Both the position numbers and the translations under genes were made by a program. DNA of 64,000 nt from Calonectria ilicicola (lineage: Eukaryota; Ascomycota; Sordariomycetes; Hypocreales; Nectriaceae). Positions 23,745 to 37,350 of this stretch are shown here, in pieces. Below the pieces are notes generated by a model. It did no database searches. It had not been told where the DNA came from and saw nothing but the letters and a program-made list of their open reading frames with translations. How positions within the stretch are numbered: the stretch's first letter is position 1; each line of letters starts with the position of its first letter. Location of the stretch: contig CP085826.1 of the NCBI GenBank assembly GCA_020809705.1, forward strand, positions 6,572,001-6,636,000. The letters are read 5' to 3'.

Positions 23745-26364
23745 ACAGTCCCAACTAGGAGCAGAGATATCAGATGGCGATGTCGCGGATGCCAGTTTTG
23801 AGAAGTAGGAAATGTCCCGGTATTAGAACTGGACTACCTGATCTTGATGTCGTTACTGTACAAGTCAAAACTGACAAGATGGTCTTTGGTTCCCTTCCAG
23901 CTACCGTACTTAATGTAGCTCCGGCGACCTTGGCTGGGAAGCGCGTAATATCCGTCGAGAAAGTGCGGTCCCTCTCAAATAATAGGATACCCCAGGCGTG
24001 GCTGGCAGTTGATCAATAAGCTGAGCCGGGGCGGCAGGAGTCAGTCGCCACGACGTGTCTGATACGAGGGTGTCCAGGCGATTGGGAGAAGCGCCGGTCT
24101 CGATTCAGGCGGAACTCGTCATCAAAAGAAGTGAGAGGCGCCAGTGGTGGTTGCCAGTCAAGCTGGCAGGGGCAACGATGAGGTGCAGCGTGACCGGCAA
24201 ATCAGGCTTCTCAAGACGAGCTTTGTCCTTGTGAATGGCCGACAGGCGTGGAGCACCAAAACCAGCTGGCGGATTGGTGAAGCACCAGCCAAAGAAATCC
24301 GTTCGCCCTGTTATTGTAATAATTGGCTTTGCCCGCGTTTGTCAACGACGAGTGTTGCAGTCGACGGAAATATTTCGACTTAAGGGCGACTGGCCAAGCG
24401 AGATGGGACGAGACAGGGCTGGCCGTACCGTAGATGTAACCCAACAAACAAACAATCTAATGCCAGCAGATGGTCGGAAGTGAACACAGACGGCGAAAGA
24501 TTCGACAGCCTTGAACTTCGAGGCGTGTGCAGAACAAGAGAAAGAAAAGAAGCGACGAAGGTAGTAGATGAACGAGGCCAAGCCCTGGACCAGCAAAGAA
24601 ATGATGTAAGATACCACACGGGCAGGCCAACAGGAAAAAAAAAATACCCTTGTAAGAGTGAAGCTGGGTCTATATGGAGACAAGCCACAGTCACTATGAT
24701 TTCTTCTTTTTGCTCTGCTGCTGCACTCTCAAGATGACATCTCCCACCCCCGTCTCTTATCACCCCAACCCGAGCGGGGGGGAGCCTGGTTCAGAACATC
24801 ATGGGTCCCGCAGTGTGACTTCTTGCCAGAGAACCATCGAGGCATGACCAGGGGCCTCGCCAGAGCATTCTGGAGGAGACCAGGACATGGCGGAATGGGC
24901 CTAACGACAGAATAGCTCATCAGAGGCCACCACATTAACGTGTCGACAAGGGTGTATTTGTGACCAGGAACGGGGCGCCAGCATGTATGTACATACGTAC
25001 CAGGGGGTCGACCCATCTGGACCCATACCTGGACTCCGCGCTGCCAAGCCTGTAACAGGGCTTAGATGGGTTACCATTGAGCTCCCGGACCCTAACGACA
25101 CGGTGAGCTGCTTGTACCTCTGGCCGGCAGGTGTCAACTTTGCTTCTTGTTGCTCTTCTCAAGCCCGCGCCCGAAGCGATTGTCGGTGTGTTCATGGCGA
25201 GGGCGAGACCACTCCAGCTTGGGGACCCCAGCATCCAAGTTCCTGGAGATGTACATACGAGTGACTTGAGAACGACGATCCATTTCGGCAGCCAAGCTAG
25301 ACGCCCGGAACCAAGGGGACGGATACCCGCCAGCCCGTCGTGAAGAGCACCGAAGCAAACCCTTGCGCGCTGCAGAACCATCCAGAGTATTAGCGCGCCC
25401 TTGCAAGTCTGGCCTCGACACCGCTCTAGCTTGAGGCGGGCGGGCTCCCCAAAGGGATGGCCAGCGAACAGAGGCGGTCAACAGGAGCGCCGCCTAAGCA
25501 GGACTGGCCCAGAAGCTCGCGGCGTGTGCTGGCCGTGGGCCGCCAAAGCTGGGTGACAGACAGGGCACTGAACCATTCGCCCACACACACGCATGAGGCT
25601 GGGTTGGGTACGCATACGCATACCACGAACCTCGGTGCCCGTGAACCAGCTCGGTACCGCACTACTTGCTGGATGTGATGCGATGCGATGCGGAGGGTTA
25701 CCAACAAGCATACCTCGCAGCAGAGCGGGAACGGCATCCTGGTGTCATGCGGGTATGCGACTTTGTTGGCTCGAAGTGGATGTGGGAATAGTCTAAGTTG
25801 AAGCGGGCTAGAGGCTCTAGGAACCAAAATGACCGCCGTCTCGGGAAGACCAAAAAGCAAAGTGCGTCTTGCAGATGAGAAAAGAGACGACAAGACGACT
25901 GGCACAGAACATGCATCCTCGCGCCAGAAGGTCTCTACTGGCTACGACATGGAAGAAAAAAAAGCGATCGCCGCCGCTCGCTCCGCGTCCGTGGGTTTGG
26001 GTGGTCCGCCCCGGTTGACTGGGGGCCAGTACATCGCAGGCCTTGGGGGGTTGTGAGTGGGCGATTCCCCGGCCACCTCCCTGTTCTCTGCTAGACCCGC
26101 GAGCAAAGCTTCTGATGCTGTCAGTGTCTGGTACGTTGCCGGGCCCGGTTGGTCTGTTGGCCATGCATGGAGAGGTTGACTGCATCTGCTCGTCGCCCTA
26201 CTATGCTATGTAGATTCCATGTCGGGAGCAGCATGGGGATCAAAGCCAAAAGGAGTCATAGCTGCACCACAACGGATGCGGGCTGGCCACCTTCCCAGGA
26301 ACAGCACCCGACGAGGGCAGAGCTAAGAGGGTGGACAGCATGACATGGCATCGGCGACCACGGG

Positions 26365-26405
26365 AATGGCGGGATGGCGGGATGGCTGGCTCGCTGGCTG
26401 GCTGG
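26365..26405. repeat. GGATGGC / TGGCTGGC short repeats
   Basis: Three GGGATGGC-type copies run into TGGCTGGCTCGCTGGCTGGC. Simple-sequence, non-coding. Confidence 0.75.
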
Positions 26406-29400
26406 TCTGTTGCGGTACGGGTCGAGTTCCACGCCTTCTGTGGACAATCCAAGGCACCATGCCACCCACATGGTGCCCAGTATCGAGAGTTGTGCCTCAA
26501 TCCAGATGCCTATTGCCGTGTTCTAGGCTAGCATGCGGATGAGCGAGAGCAGAAGGGGAGCCCATGTCGGCCGCGTGAGACAAGCAATTGCAGGCTCTGG
26601 CGACCAGAGTTGGATGGAAGCCCGAAAAAGAAACCAAAAAACGCTGACAGCCACATGGGGGATGGGGGATGTCTTGCTTTGGGGACGTGCGGGTGTGTGT
26701 GACGCAGTGGAGGATGAGGCAGCGGTGCATGCCACGCCCCCCGTGGAGCGAGCAATGGGGAGCTAGCTACGTTGCACAGTTCAGGCCAGAGCATACTGGA
26801 TGGAGGTAGCAGCACAGTTGCGTCGTATCAGATGGGGGCCGCGGGTAGGAGGCGCGAGGAACAGCAGTGTAGGGTGAGACGGTTCCGCCAGCCGTGTGTC
26901 TCGCCGCCGCCAAAAAGCTGGGCAAGAACAAGAGGGACCAATACCAATGTAGCAGCGCAGCACAGCGCAACACACAGCACACAACCGCGGTTCATCCCCA
27001 ATGCCTACCTAACCTGCAATTGCGGTCCATTGGCATGCCGCCGAGCGAAGTAGAGTAGACAATGCCTGGGCCCGGAGGCGAGGGCAGCAGGAATGTGAAA
27101 CAGAATGGAATTGGCAAAAAGAAACCATGTTGCATCTGCTCTTGGAGATGGCGCCTACCTTACACCCGTTCTCTTCCCACCTTCCTTGATAGGGCCGGTC
27201 GCGACTAAGCAGAAACCACATTTGCACATTTTTGGGTAGGTAGCACTCGCATGCTCGAGTAACGCAAGTCAATTGCATTCGCTCATCCTCGCTCGATCCC
27301 AGAGGGACAACCACGCGCAGCGCCTCGTTCACTCCTCACACTCGCTGTGACAGATCGTACATATGCTAATTTAACCCGGGTAGGTTTGGTCCTGCTTCCC
27401 CATTGCCTGCCGCAAGCCCGCACGTCGTTTCCTGCCTGCACCACACCCACGACTCAGCACAGCTCAGCGAGGCAGGCTTCCTTGCCTCGTCCGTCCGTGC
27501 CGCTACGCATCACCGACCACCTGATTGTAAAGAAGCGGAACTGCCTTGATTCTGGTCTTGCTCCGGCCGAGTGCTGAAACAGAGCTGGGATGTATGCATG
27601 CTTCTTCTCATGTATTGAGGGGCTGTGAAAACAAAAAAAAAAAAAAAACGGGAAGAAGGAAAAAAAACAAAAAACACGGAAACAAGGAGAAAATCATTCC
27701 GTGCCTTGTCCGCGAGTCCCGTCAACCATCAGTTCTCATCTTTCGCACTCTCATAGTCTCGACCATTCCCTCAACATTGCATCATGCCCGACTCCCAAGC
27801 TGCCCAACTTGATTAGTTGTCACTGCAACTGTTGTGTCGTTCGTGTCCCCACATGCCTCAGCTGCTGCAGTGCTCTGTTAACCTCACACATATGTATGGG
27901 CATATCTGCATCTTTGGGTTGCAACTATCAGCTGGCGAAGCGAGAACTAGCCGATAGCTAGCCATGTGTGTGTCGAGGGTGGTGCACGTGTCTCGCAGCA
28001 AACGGCTCGGTACAATTGCCTACCACCCCGCGGTGCATGCCACCAGCTTTGGGTCGCCTCTCCTCAATTCAATGGATTGATGCGTGGTAACGTGCCAAGG
28101 GGGTGCGTGCATTGATGGGCCAAGAGAGGGCAGCGATCCGTCTTGTAGGTACACCGAAAACCAAAAAGCAAATAGGAACAAACCCCAAGACAGTTCTAGT
28201 TCTGATGGCTCATGTCGAGCATGCATGTACTACTAGTGAGGGGCCGGCTGGGGCAGGACCCTTGTTCAGTGCTCCAAGGCCCGCCTGTAGCCAATATGCG
28301 GCTTCCTACAGCAATGTGTGCCTAGCCGCGAGACCACTCCTGCAGCAAGTCCTTGTTGGCACCAGACGCCTATTCCGATGCGATGGTTGGGGCCAAGCTA
28401 GGGAGATTTAATCGGTGTGCGACCCGCCATGAGTTGTTACGTATGTCACGCGCAAGGTACAAACAGAGACCTCAGCAATGGACTTGATCGCGGCAAACTA
28501 TTATTTGGAGACGGATGCGCGATCAGCCTGTCGGGGTTCAGAACTAATCGCCATCGCCGGGAGGAGCCAGAGGCCACCAACGAGCCGCTGGCATCGAAGC
28601 TCGGCCTCATTGAGCCTTGCCGCGGCGAGATCTGGTCGAGCTCATGGTTTGGATGAGCAGCGGCTAGGTTGGGGATGGGGATGGCAGTTGGTGTGTGCGC
28701 TGCCTACCTCGCCGGGAAGGGAGGGGGCCAACAGATGGCCCTTCAACCCTTGACCCCAGAAGCCGGTAGGCCAACGGGACCGGGAGACTTGCAAGTAGTG
28801 ACGACTTTGATGGCGGCTTCCATCTTGCGAGTGGTCCGGTATTGGCTGGGATGAGGTGATGCTGCCGCCCTGACCATGGCCATGGTGGTCTCCCGGTAGC
28901 CGGTCACGAGCTGGCTAGGAAATGAAGCTTCAGGACAGCGAAATTAGCATGGGTTGGCAACGGTAGCAATAGGAAGAGGCCCGCATTGCTTGATGATGGG
29001 TGGCTTGTAAAGATCACATCACATCAGTGAGTATGCGTGTGTTGTGTGCCCTAGCAGCAACAGCATCCTCAGCCGCAGTCTACGGCGCCGAGAGTTGGAC
29101 GGGACGGGGCGTGTTTGGGATTCATGGCTGCCGCAGGCCTAGACATTACTAACTAAGTATAAGACTGGGCTTCAGTTCGTGACGGGCTAGAAATTATTGG
29201 GGCATCGACTGGCAAATGAGAGAGACGCAAAAGTGCTAAAACATTGGCCGGAGCTGATGACGGTGGAGAAGACCAAATGGTGGATGGCACCATGTGAACG
29301 CCAATCTTGGGTGGTATGTATTACAAGTGACCTCGATGCCCAGACTGTGGTGTTGAAGCTGATGGCCAGATGATGCGCCCTCAGAGTTGGGGTGAACGCC

Positions 29401-29948
29401 CACAGAAGTGGCAGGCCCAGCTGCCACGGGGAGCCCGGACAGCATCATTCTCGCCAGACAGGGACGTCATTCACGAGGAGAGTGGTAATTAGACGAATTG
29501 GCGTGCCTCTCATTTAATACGATACGACAGGATCCAGCCTTGTCACAACAGCATCCGAAAAAAATGGGACGCAGATGAGACGGAATAAATAAGCAATCTC
29601 TGGAGTTAACAGGCCAGATCCCTACCTGCGGGACTCTGTACAGTACCGTACCAGGACAAATCTAGGTGTTTCCCCCCAAATGCGTTGCCTGTTCCAGCAG
29701 TGGACGAGGTCCGAATCGAGCCATCACACGCGCTTTCATGGCCGTTCTCAGACCGGCCCGTCCCTAGTAGTAGTTGGACACTGTCCGCTGGAATCCTCGT
29801 GAGCGCGTCCGGCTACGGGTACAGTACATGTGTGTACCTCCCTGGCTGGAGCTAGTAGCTAACATCTTCAAAAAACCCCCCGTCACGTTTATTAATTAGC
29901 CGCCGTTTGCCAGGCCTCCGTTCTTGTCTTGGATCCCTTCTGTTTTCT

Positions 29949-29968
29949 CTCGTCTCGTCTCGTCTCGT
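29949..29968. repeat. (CTCGT)4 microsatellite
   Basis: Four perfect CTCGT copies in non-coding DNA. Confidence 0.85.
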
Positions 29969-32900
29969 TTCCATTTGGGCGTCATTCTTCTAGCTTGTCT
30001 TGCTTTGCCTGCTCAACTCCACCGCCAGTCGGTTCACCTGAGGATGCTGAGGCGATCAGCTTGGCCTCGAGATGTCCGCTCAACGACTTACCCTTGTCTA
30101 GCAGCGGCGATCATGGGCCCTTGACCTCCCGTGACCAAGGCATCCCAGCGGTCAAAACGAGCAATCAGCCAGACGGCCCGCTGGAAAAACCTAGCTTACA
30201 AGTGACGGTATGTATCTATGGCATGCATTTGCGTCCTGCAACTAATAGTCCCTGCCCTGTCGAATTCACCTCCTTGGTGATGTGCTGGCCCGCCCCCTGG
30301 CCTCTCAGTACCGGCGCTACCCCGAGGACACACACATAGCTGCGCATGCCTGCATCGTTTCGTCTGTGCTGCCCGCCGTTCGCCAGGAAGGGCAGCCGGG
30401 GCCTGGTTCATGCAGGATCCCCCTCTGCATCGGGTTGCCAACAATGCAGCGCGGCGATGCACTGACGCATCATAACGAGTGACCGGCACAAGCGCCAAGT
30501 GCGTATGCCTGTGCGTGCGGAGCTCCATGCAGGTCGTGCCCGGATGCCGTCACCCAACGGTTCCTTTGCCCGCTTCGCTCGCCTTGCGTGCTGATGCAGG
30601 TTGCTGCTCGAGGCATGACAGCATGGCGGTGTGTCTTGTCCTTGGCGCACTCCTGCTCTACCGGCCTTGCCTACATGCAGGTTCTGCGGGCTGAGCTGTC
30701 CGTTTGCTGCGTTGTCGTCCTGTTTGCCAATGTATCCGCGCGCGTGTGCCTGTCTGTATGTCAGAGTGTATGGTTTGCCTGCGCGATGATGGTGGTGTTG
30801 GTGCCCGATGACGACCTAATGAGCCCCCCCATGTTCCTCAGCTCGAAGGAGGGGGGTGATGGTCTCTGCTGATGGTCCCTGAGAAGGTGAGAAGGTACAT
30901 GTTGGGTCGCGGCGCATCTGAAGTGGAAATTGGTCTGGACCTTTTGACAATGGGCCATAATCACATCACCCGCCCGCTGCCCACTGTTGTTTGGCCTTTG
31001 CGTATGTTTTTTTTTCTCTCTCCCCAAGAGCTAGCTAAGGGCGGAGCCGAATAGTGGAGTGCGGAATCGTTCATGAAAGCGGGCCTCCCGCTGTTTGGAG
31101 CGGCTAGGAACCGGAGGATAAAGTGATTTCTATCCTATTCCAAGGAAGGGTAGGTCCTGAGAAGCAAACAGAGATCAACTGGCTGATGGGCTTTATCAGC
31201 ATCCATAACAATCAAGCCTTTATCCACAGACAATTTGGCCTATGTGGGGAGGGGGATGGGAAGGGGGGGAAGGGGAGCCAACAAAAAGCAAACATGATGA
31301 TGTGAAGGGGCTGTTGCTGTGTGCACCGTCTCAGAGCCACGTGCAGGCTTGATGGTTTTGTAGAGCATTGTATCGAGATTGGTGTTCTCGCACAAGATAT
31401 TGACGTTATTCTCCCATGCCCAAGGCGGTGGATCCAGATAAGCATGTGCCCGGCGCTTGGCAACTCGTGCCGTGAGCTGGTTCCAACAAGATTCCGCGGC
31501 AGTCGTGCAAGGGATATGGACATGAGGTGCTCTCGTCAAGACCAGGCCATAATAGGACGTCTTTCGCTTGTTTCCCCATGATAGCGTCAGCGCCACGGCC
31601 GTAACGGAAAATGAAGTATCCAAGCAAGGTGCTGGAGGCGGCAGTCACGCTGGCGATTGTGTCTCCACGGTTATTCGCTAGCCAAGCAAACTCGCTGGAA
31701 ACAAACTTCACTAGGGCGCATCTCATCATTTTAGTCACTGGCCAAGTCGATCCAGGTTCGTCGATCACCAATGTCCACAGCAGCTGATGAGGCCAAACCC
31801 CCATCTATCCTACCATGCACATGTAGGTACGGGTCAAGGTCTCGTGTTTTCTCGTCACAGTGCAACACTAGATCTGGCCGTGGTAAATTTAGCAGACAGG
31901 ACGTGCCCACATTCCCACGGCGGGGAGTGGTGGCACCGACGCGGAATATTCGACATTGTACCCCTCTCCGGTGGCCCAAACACAACACGCCCAAGTGGCA
32001 AACTCTCCAATCGCCATTTCCCATTGATCAACTGCATCTTTTCTGGACCCGACAGTCCGGGACGGGTTTCGAGGAATGGTGAGGTTTGTTGCAGTGGGTT
32101 GCCTAGGACAGACGCCACAGCTAGGACCAGGACCAGGCCCCCCGCGGTGGCCACCGCAATGGCGACCAAGTGAATGTACAGAAGGAAATAAAAAAAGCTT
32201 GTTGGTTGTTTAGTCTTGGCTGTTGGTTGGCCGCCGCAAAAAACAAGATACTATTGGCAACCGAAGGCTCCCCCTAGGCTCCCCTTTTTTTATTTTATTC
32301 TCCGTGAGCTCCTGGTCAAGACGAGGGTTGTCGCTCGCTTGCTAGATATTAAATGGCTTGGCACAGCCCGCCATTCTTGAAGCCATCGCAGGTCTTTACA
32401 GGGCTTTGTTCCTCTCGCCTTATTCAAGGTGTTTGGGAAGAGCCCCCTAAGCACAACCCACCTGCAGATGAAGCAATACACCTAGATAGTTCGCTGCCTG
32501 TCATGCATAATCGTGGGTGAAATTCGTCCATTTTGGAGGGGGTGGTGGAGGCGGCCGGATTTGAGGCCCGCCGGTCCCGGAGGCTCGGGTCCGGCATCAT
32601 ACAACCACCTCCGCATGCATTTTCAACTTCATTCGAGGCGTTGCAGAGAGGACGGGCAACGGTTCTCGTCGAGTTTTAAATGCCTCGTTTCGCGCCGCGA
32701 TCTTCGCAGGCTGTTCCTATCAGTAAACAATCGCCCTGGAGCTGGCCTGCATATAGAAGAGCTCCGCTTTGGCTCAAAAGCTCGGTATCTCGCCCGAACC
32801 GGACCGAGACGTGCCCCATCATTTGGCTCCGTTCTGGGCATATCAACCCCGCCGCTGCCCGCATCCCCAATCGCATCTTCAAGCAAAAGCCGCAACTCAG

Positions 32901-33030
32901 CAACGGCACATTGACCTGCTAGTGCAGCGCTCAGTGACGCAAAAACCAGCTCAGGTGATATCTGGAAGAAAAAAACATATCTACTTTGTGAGAGCAGCCA
33001 ATCAAAAGCTGAGCCGTCAATCTTGGCATC

Positions 33031-34222
33031 ATGGCCAATATTCAACAATGGATCGTGGACCGGCCTTGGCTCGAACCGCACTGCCTCCTCGGTGAGGGTC
33101 CCTTTTATGAAAAGCAGACCAATACGGTGCGCTTTGTCGATATTCGAAAGAAGCAGCTGCATCGCGTGTCCGTCACCGAGGGCCCTTCATCCCTGACCAC
33201 GTTGCAGCTAGACGTCAGTCCAACGGTAACGGCTGACATTGCGGGCGTGGACTCAAGTGACCGCATCCTGCTAGGCATCAAGTACGGCCTTGCCGTGCTA
33301 GACGTCAAGAAGGGCACCTACGAGCTCATCAAACCGTTCAATGAGCCACACAACGAACGCATCCGCAGCAACGATGGCGCTGCCGACCCCCACGGACGAT
33401 TCTTGCTTGGAACCATGACGGACTTTGGACTAGGGCCTTTCCAGGCTGAAGGTGAGTTTCCACCGCTCTTGTCTATGCATACACATCTCACGATGCCCCC
33501 ATTATTCATTATTAGAGGCCGCCGCCACTCCGCGGCATCAGAACTAGGAGCGCTTCCGGGCTGGGGGAGGGGGGGGGGGGTGCTGAGAGCGATTCCCGTC
33601 TTGGAATCTCGCTCAGTCGCTCATTCGGAGATTTTATTTTTTTTTTTTTCTTTTCTTTTCTTTGTTTCTTTTGTCTTATTACCCTGTTACCCTTTTGGCC
33701 CTCGTTGTCTCACGGCGAACCCGTAAGCTAACCTGTGCATCAGGCGCCCTCCTCCGCATGGACGCCAACTCGCGGGACGAGGTCCTCACCGGCCTCACCA
33801 TTCCCAACACCCCTGGCTTCTCGCCAGACGGCCGCACCCTGTACTTTACGCACTCGTCCGCGCGGCAGATCCTGGCTCTGGACTACAACCTAGACACGGG
33901 TGCGGTGACGGACAAGCGCCTCTTTTACCAGCACGATGGGCCCGGCGAGCCGGATGGGTTCCGCATTGACGTCGACGGCAACATCTGGCAGGCTGTGTAC
34001 GGCGAGGGCAAGGTGCTCAAGATCAGCCCCGAGGGCACGGTCGTGGGCGAGGTGCAACTGCCGACTCGAAACATTACGTGTGTGCAGTTTGTAGGCACCG
34101 AGCTGGTGATTACGACGGCGGCGGATGAGGAGGGCGAAGGGCACAGCAAGGAGTATGGGGGGGCTGTCTTCCGCGTCGATGTAGGGACCAGAGGCCTAGA
34201 TCTGTACGAGTTTAAACTGTAG
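33031..34222 (+). CDS. SMP-30/regucalcin/gluconolactonase-family lactone hydrolase
   Basis: A six-bladed propeller protein of the SMP-30 family, whose members hydrolyse sugar or related lactones using one divalent metal ion. Exon 1 is 33031-33451, the intron 33452-33743 (292 nt, GTGAGT donor, GCTAAC branch, CATCAG acceptor), exon 2 33744-34222; the product is 299 aa, the usual family size. By motif alignment the metal ligands would be Glu22 (LLGEGPFY), Asn162 (IPNTPGFSPDG) and an aspartate in PDGFRIDVDG (Asp211 or Asp216). Arg112 and Asn114 in RSNDG match the substrate-contacting Arg and Asn. There is no signal peptide, so it is probably cytosolic. The substrate cannot be read from the sequence. 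The intron is unusually long for this window and contains 12 consecutive G and a T run. The start ATG precedes the conserved N-terminal WLEP..LGEGP segment. Confidence 0.9.
33569..33580 (+). repeat. 12-nt G homopolymer inside an intron
   Basis: A G12 run preceded by G5A inside the intron of the SMP-30-family gene. Such a run could form a quadruplex in the pre-mRNA and is prone to length error in sequencing. Confidence 0.85.
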
Positions 34223-36676
34223 AGTTGAAAAGCATTGTGGGTTTCTAACTTTTACACTACGCGTCATTACTGGATGTGGTTCCCAGGGTGGTTGTCATCA
34301 CTTGACATGGGCCAGCAAAGAGCCTCACTGGCTGACATGTCTGGCGCCTCGCCGGGGTGCTCATCTCTTCTCTTTTCGCATATAATCCCATGGTGTTCAC
34401 CTATATACGTGCATTTTTGGGGCTCTAGATCCCCTCTCTCTTGTCCGTTTCTTTCTTTCAAGGGGGGGCGCGGCAAGAGTGAGAGAGAGGGGTGGTCGGG
34501 TGAGATGCGGAGATTGGCGTCTGATGAGCTTGCCCATCAGTATTGACTCGGTGATCCAATCGACGGTGAGAAGCCTGCGGCGAGGTTTTTGGAAGTGCCG
34601 GCAAACGGGCCTACGAGGGCCGCGCGCACAGATGTTGGACAAGGGAAGCACAGACTTGAGAGATCCTCTCTCTCTCTCTCTTTTTTTTTTCTCGCTCTTT
34701 CGCGCGACCCCGAAGCTACCGGGCCTGCGCTAGCCTAGTCCCAGTTCCCAATCCAATGGCTTGGATGAAATGCTAACTACTTGGCCAGCCCGCTTCAAGG
34801 CCGGGATTGTTGTTGCTCTGCTCCATCACGGCCGAACCAAGGGCCCGGCATCTGGGGCCTATGGCTTTTTTTGGGTTTTCCAAGGCTTCCCGTGTTCGCT
34901 ATTGGCAAATCACCGCCACCGGATCTGCCTCCGGCTGGCGGAGCAGCAGAGTTGATGTACTGGACGGAGAGTGTACCGTACCTCTTTCTCTTCTAAGTAG
35001 GTGGCAGGGGACACTATTTTCATCCCGCGGCCAGGGGATCCCGCTCTTTTTTTTTTTTTCTTCTCTCTGGCCAGGGAATTGAATGGATCTTGGGACGACG
35101 CCCCTTCTCTTCCAATCGTTTGCGCGTGCTAAGGCTTATCCCAAACGTTGAACGAACACGTCTCGGCCAGGAGGATGCCATCGTGACCTCCCCAACCCTG
35201 CCATCAGCACGGATCGTCAGAGGAGCTCGACTCGTGCCCAACGACACTTCTGGCCCTCGCGAGCACCAAGCTCAATGAGAGCAACTGCCGACTACGCCAG
35301 AGTAGAGATATCCACCTGTTCGCTCGCTCGCTCCCGCGCCGCTCCGATCCGAGCACACAGACGCTTTCTTTTTGCTTGAACTAAACCAACGGCCAGCCCA
35401 GCCGAACAGCGCACACACGCGCACTCACTCACTCGCCCACACTCACACACACACACACACACGCAAGGGGAAAGTCCCCGACGCCCTAAACATACGAGTA
35501 GCGTAGATAGATAATCAGCCGTCGCTGGCTGTCACTTGCACAGTAGCCTCCCCCGCGAACTGATGGGCTCCTTCTGCCCCGAGCTCCCTTCATCCCTCTC
35601 TCCCCGGGACGAGTCTTGTTCTGGACCCAGCTCCCGTATATCATGCTGTCTCTTGACGCAAGGCTTCGGCGCGGCTCGTACGCTCACGCCCTCCTTTTTT
35701 TTCCCCTCCCCTTCTCGATCTGTCTGTTCTCACATTACACACCGCCCACACACCTCCTCGACGGCTCCCTCACCGCCCAATATGGGGGATCTCAGCCTCG
35801 GCGGTGGGGGGAGGGGGGCAACTCAGGGACATACATGTACAGGACGAGCGCAAGAGCGGGGAGCATGGAAGAGGCATTTGCGAATCGAGGCGAGACGCAT
35901 GGCCACTTGTCCCTGTCCCTGCCCCAGTCCCATTACCGGGTCCGTATGTGAGTGAAGATGTATGTATGTGATTGTCGCCTGGTGGGTACGCATGGGTTTG
36001 GGTTTCTCGACCCAAGGAGGCGAACCGTCTGCATCCATCCGAGTCCAGTCTGGCAAGGGGGGAGAGGGGCGAGGGGCAGTTGAAAAAAAGATGCTGTACA
36101 CATGGTTGAGATGGGGCTATGAGTGCTTGGGGTTGCCATTGTCCCCATTTCTATCCAACTACCGGCCGCAATGTGGTCTGCGAATAACCCTGCTCGTGCG
36201 TAGACGAACCAGTTGGCCGAACGGCGCTCTCTCCTTTCGTCTTGATGCTTCTCTCCCATCATCACGAAGACTCAAATCCCAGCCAGACCCGAGAAAGCAA
36301 ACCGATGTCAGGCCTCACCGCCTCAGCCCCCATGGCCTTGTCTTGACTCTTGTTGTTATTTTTTGTTTTTCGGTTCATCCTGCTCGGGCTGGGCGTCTGT
36401 TCCTGGTAACTGACGTGGTTCCGGGGCCAGGCGATTGGAGAGGAAGAAACACCATGAAACCGGCTCGGGTATGCAAGGCAAATCTAAGGCCATAGTTGTC
36501 TCTGTTCGCATTCAGGTCCGTGTTGGTCTCCCTCCTTCCCCAGCCTCCTAACCAGCCCCAGGGCTGATAGCGAGGACAAAGTGTTTTTTAAAAAAAAAGA
36601 GACGACCGTGATCACGTTAATGCACGACGCTGCGGATGCTAAGGTGCCGGGTGCACGACCTGGCCAGAGCTCAGTC

Positions 36677-36695
36677 TTTTTTTTTTTTTTTTTTT
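36677..36695. repeat. 19-nt T homopolymer
   Basis: Nineteen consecutive T in non-coding DNA. Confidence 0.85.
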
Positions 36696-37330
36696 GGCGG
36701 GCATGAAAAACTCATGATGCCCTCGTTTTACGCCCCAAGGTCCAACCCCGTTGATTGAAGATCACGTTCGTCAGGATTTCCCTGTCTGCCTAAGCTCCTC
36801 GCATGAATCAGCCTACATGACATGTAGACTATCAATGTCGGTCACCTCTCCACGACGCTCCTAAGTGGAGGTCAGGCGGAGAAGCAGCAGCAGCAGCAAG
36901 GGATTGTTCATCGAGCCCCCCCCTGGGCTTGAAACGTCCGTGACAGGGCGGAGAAAAGCCGATTGCCTCTTTTCTGCCACATGAAAACCCACTCCAGGCA
37001 AAAAAAAAAACGTGCAGATGCCTACACCCCGGCCTTTGCTCTTTTCGCTTGAGAAATGCCAGCAGAGCCACCCCGGTCACAGCTTAGCGTCCCCGGGGAG
37101 AGAGAGGGATTGGGGGGCCAAAAAAAAAAAAAAGTATCGAATTGACAATGTTCACTCGCAGACCGCTTCTTCCATTCGGATCAGACCCTCATGAATGCGT
37201 GAGAAAGGAGTTACCGTGCCGCCTTGTAAATTTTTCAACCTGCGGCCGTGTTGTCCCACCAGTCCACGTGTGAGAGGAACGATGGCCCAAAGTTCCCAGG
37301 CCGCGTGCCCCGGCGCCCCGGAGAGGGGAC

Positions 37331-37350
37331 GGATGGATGGATGGATGGAT
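37331..37350. repeat. (GGAT)5 microsatellite
   Basis: Five perfect GGAT copies in non-coding DNA. Confidence 0.88.

Larger units (their letters stand above)
23825..33030. other. 9.2-kb divergent intergenic desert
   Basis: No supported gene between the bZIP gene (minus) and the SMP-30-family gene (plus). Open frames are short and mutually overlapping. The DNA is GC-balanced, unlike the AT-rich blocks elsewhere, and carries many short motifs (TGCATG, GTACAT), 16 A at 27633-27648, GGATGGC/GCTGG repeats near 26.38 kb and a CTCGT array at 29949-29968. Part of it must be promoter and leader for both genes, including any missing first exon of the bZIP gene. Confidence 0.55.

Noticed and set aside
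31212..32200. Cluster of minus-strand frames, one with a hydrophobic start like a signal peptide
   Set aside because: The hydrophobic frame begins at TTG with no in-frame ATG, the frames do not join through plausible introns, and no family is recognisable.
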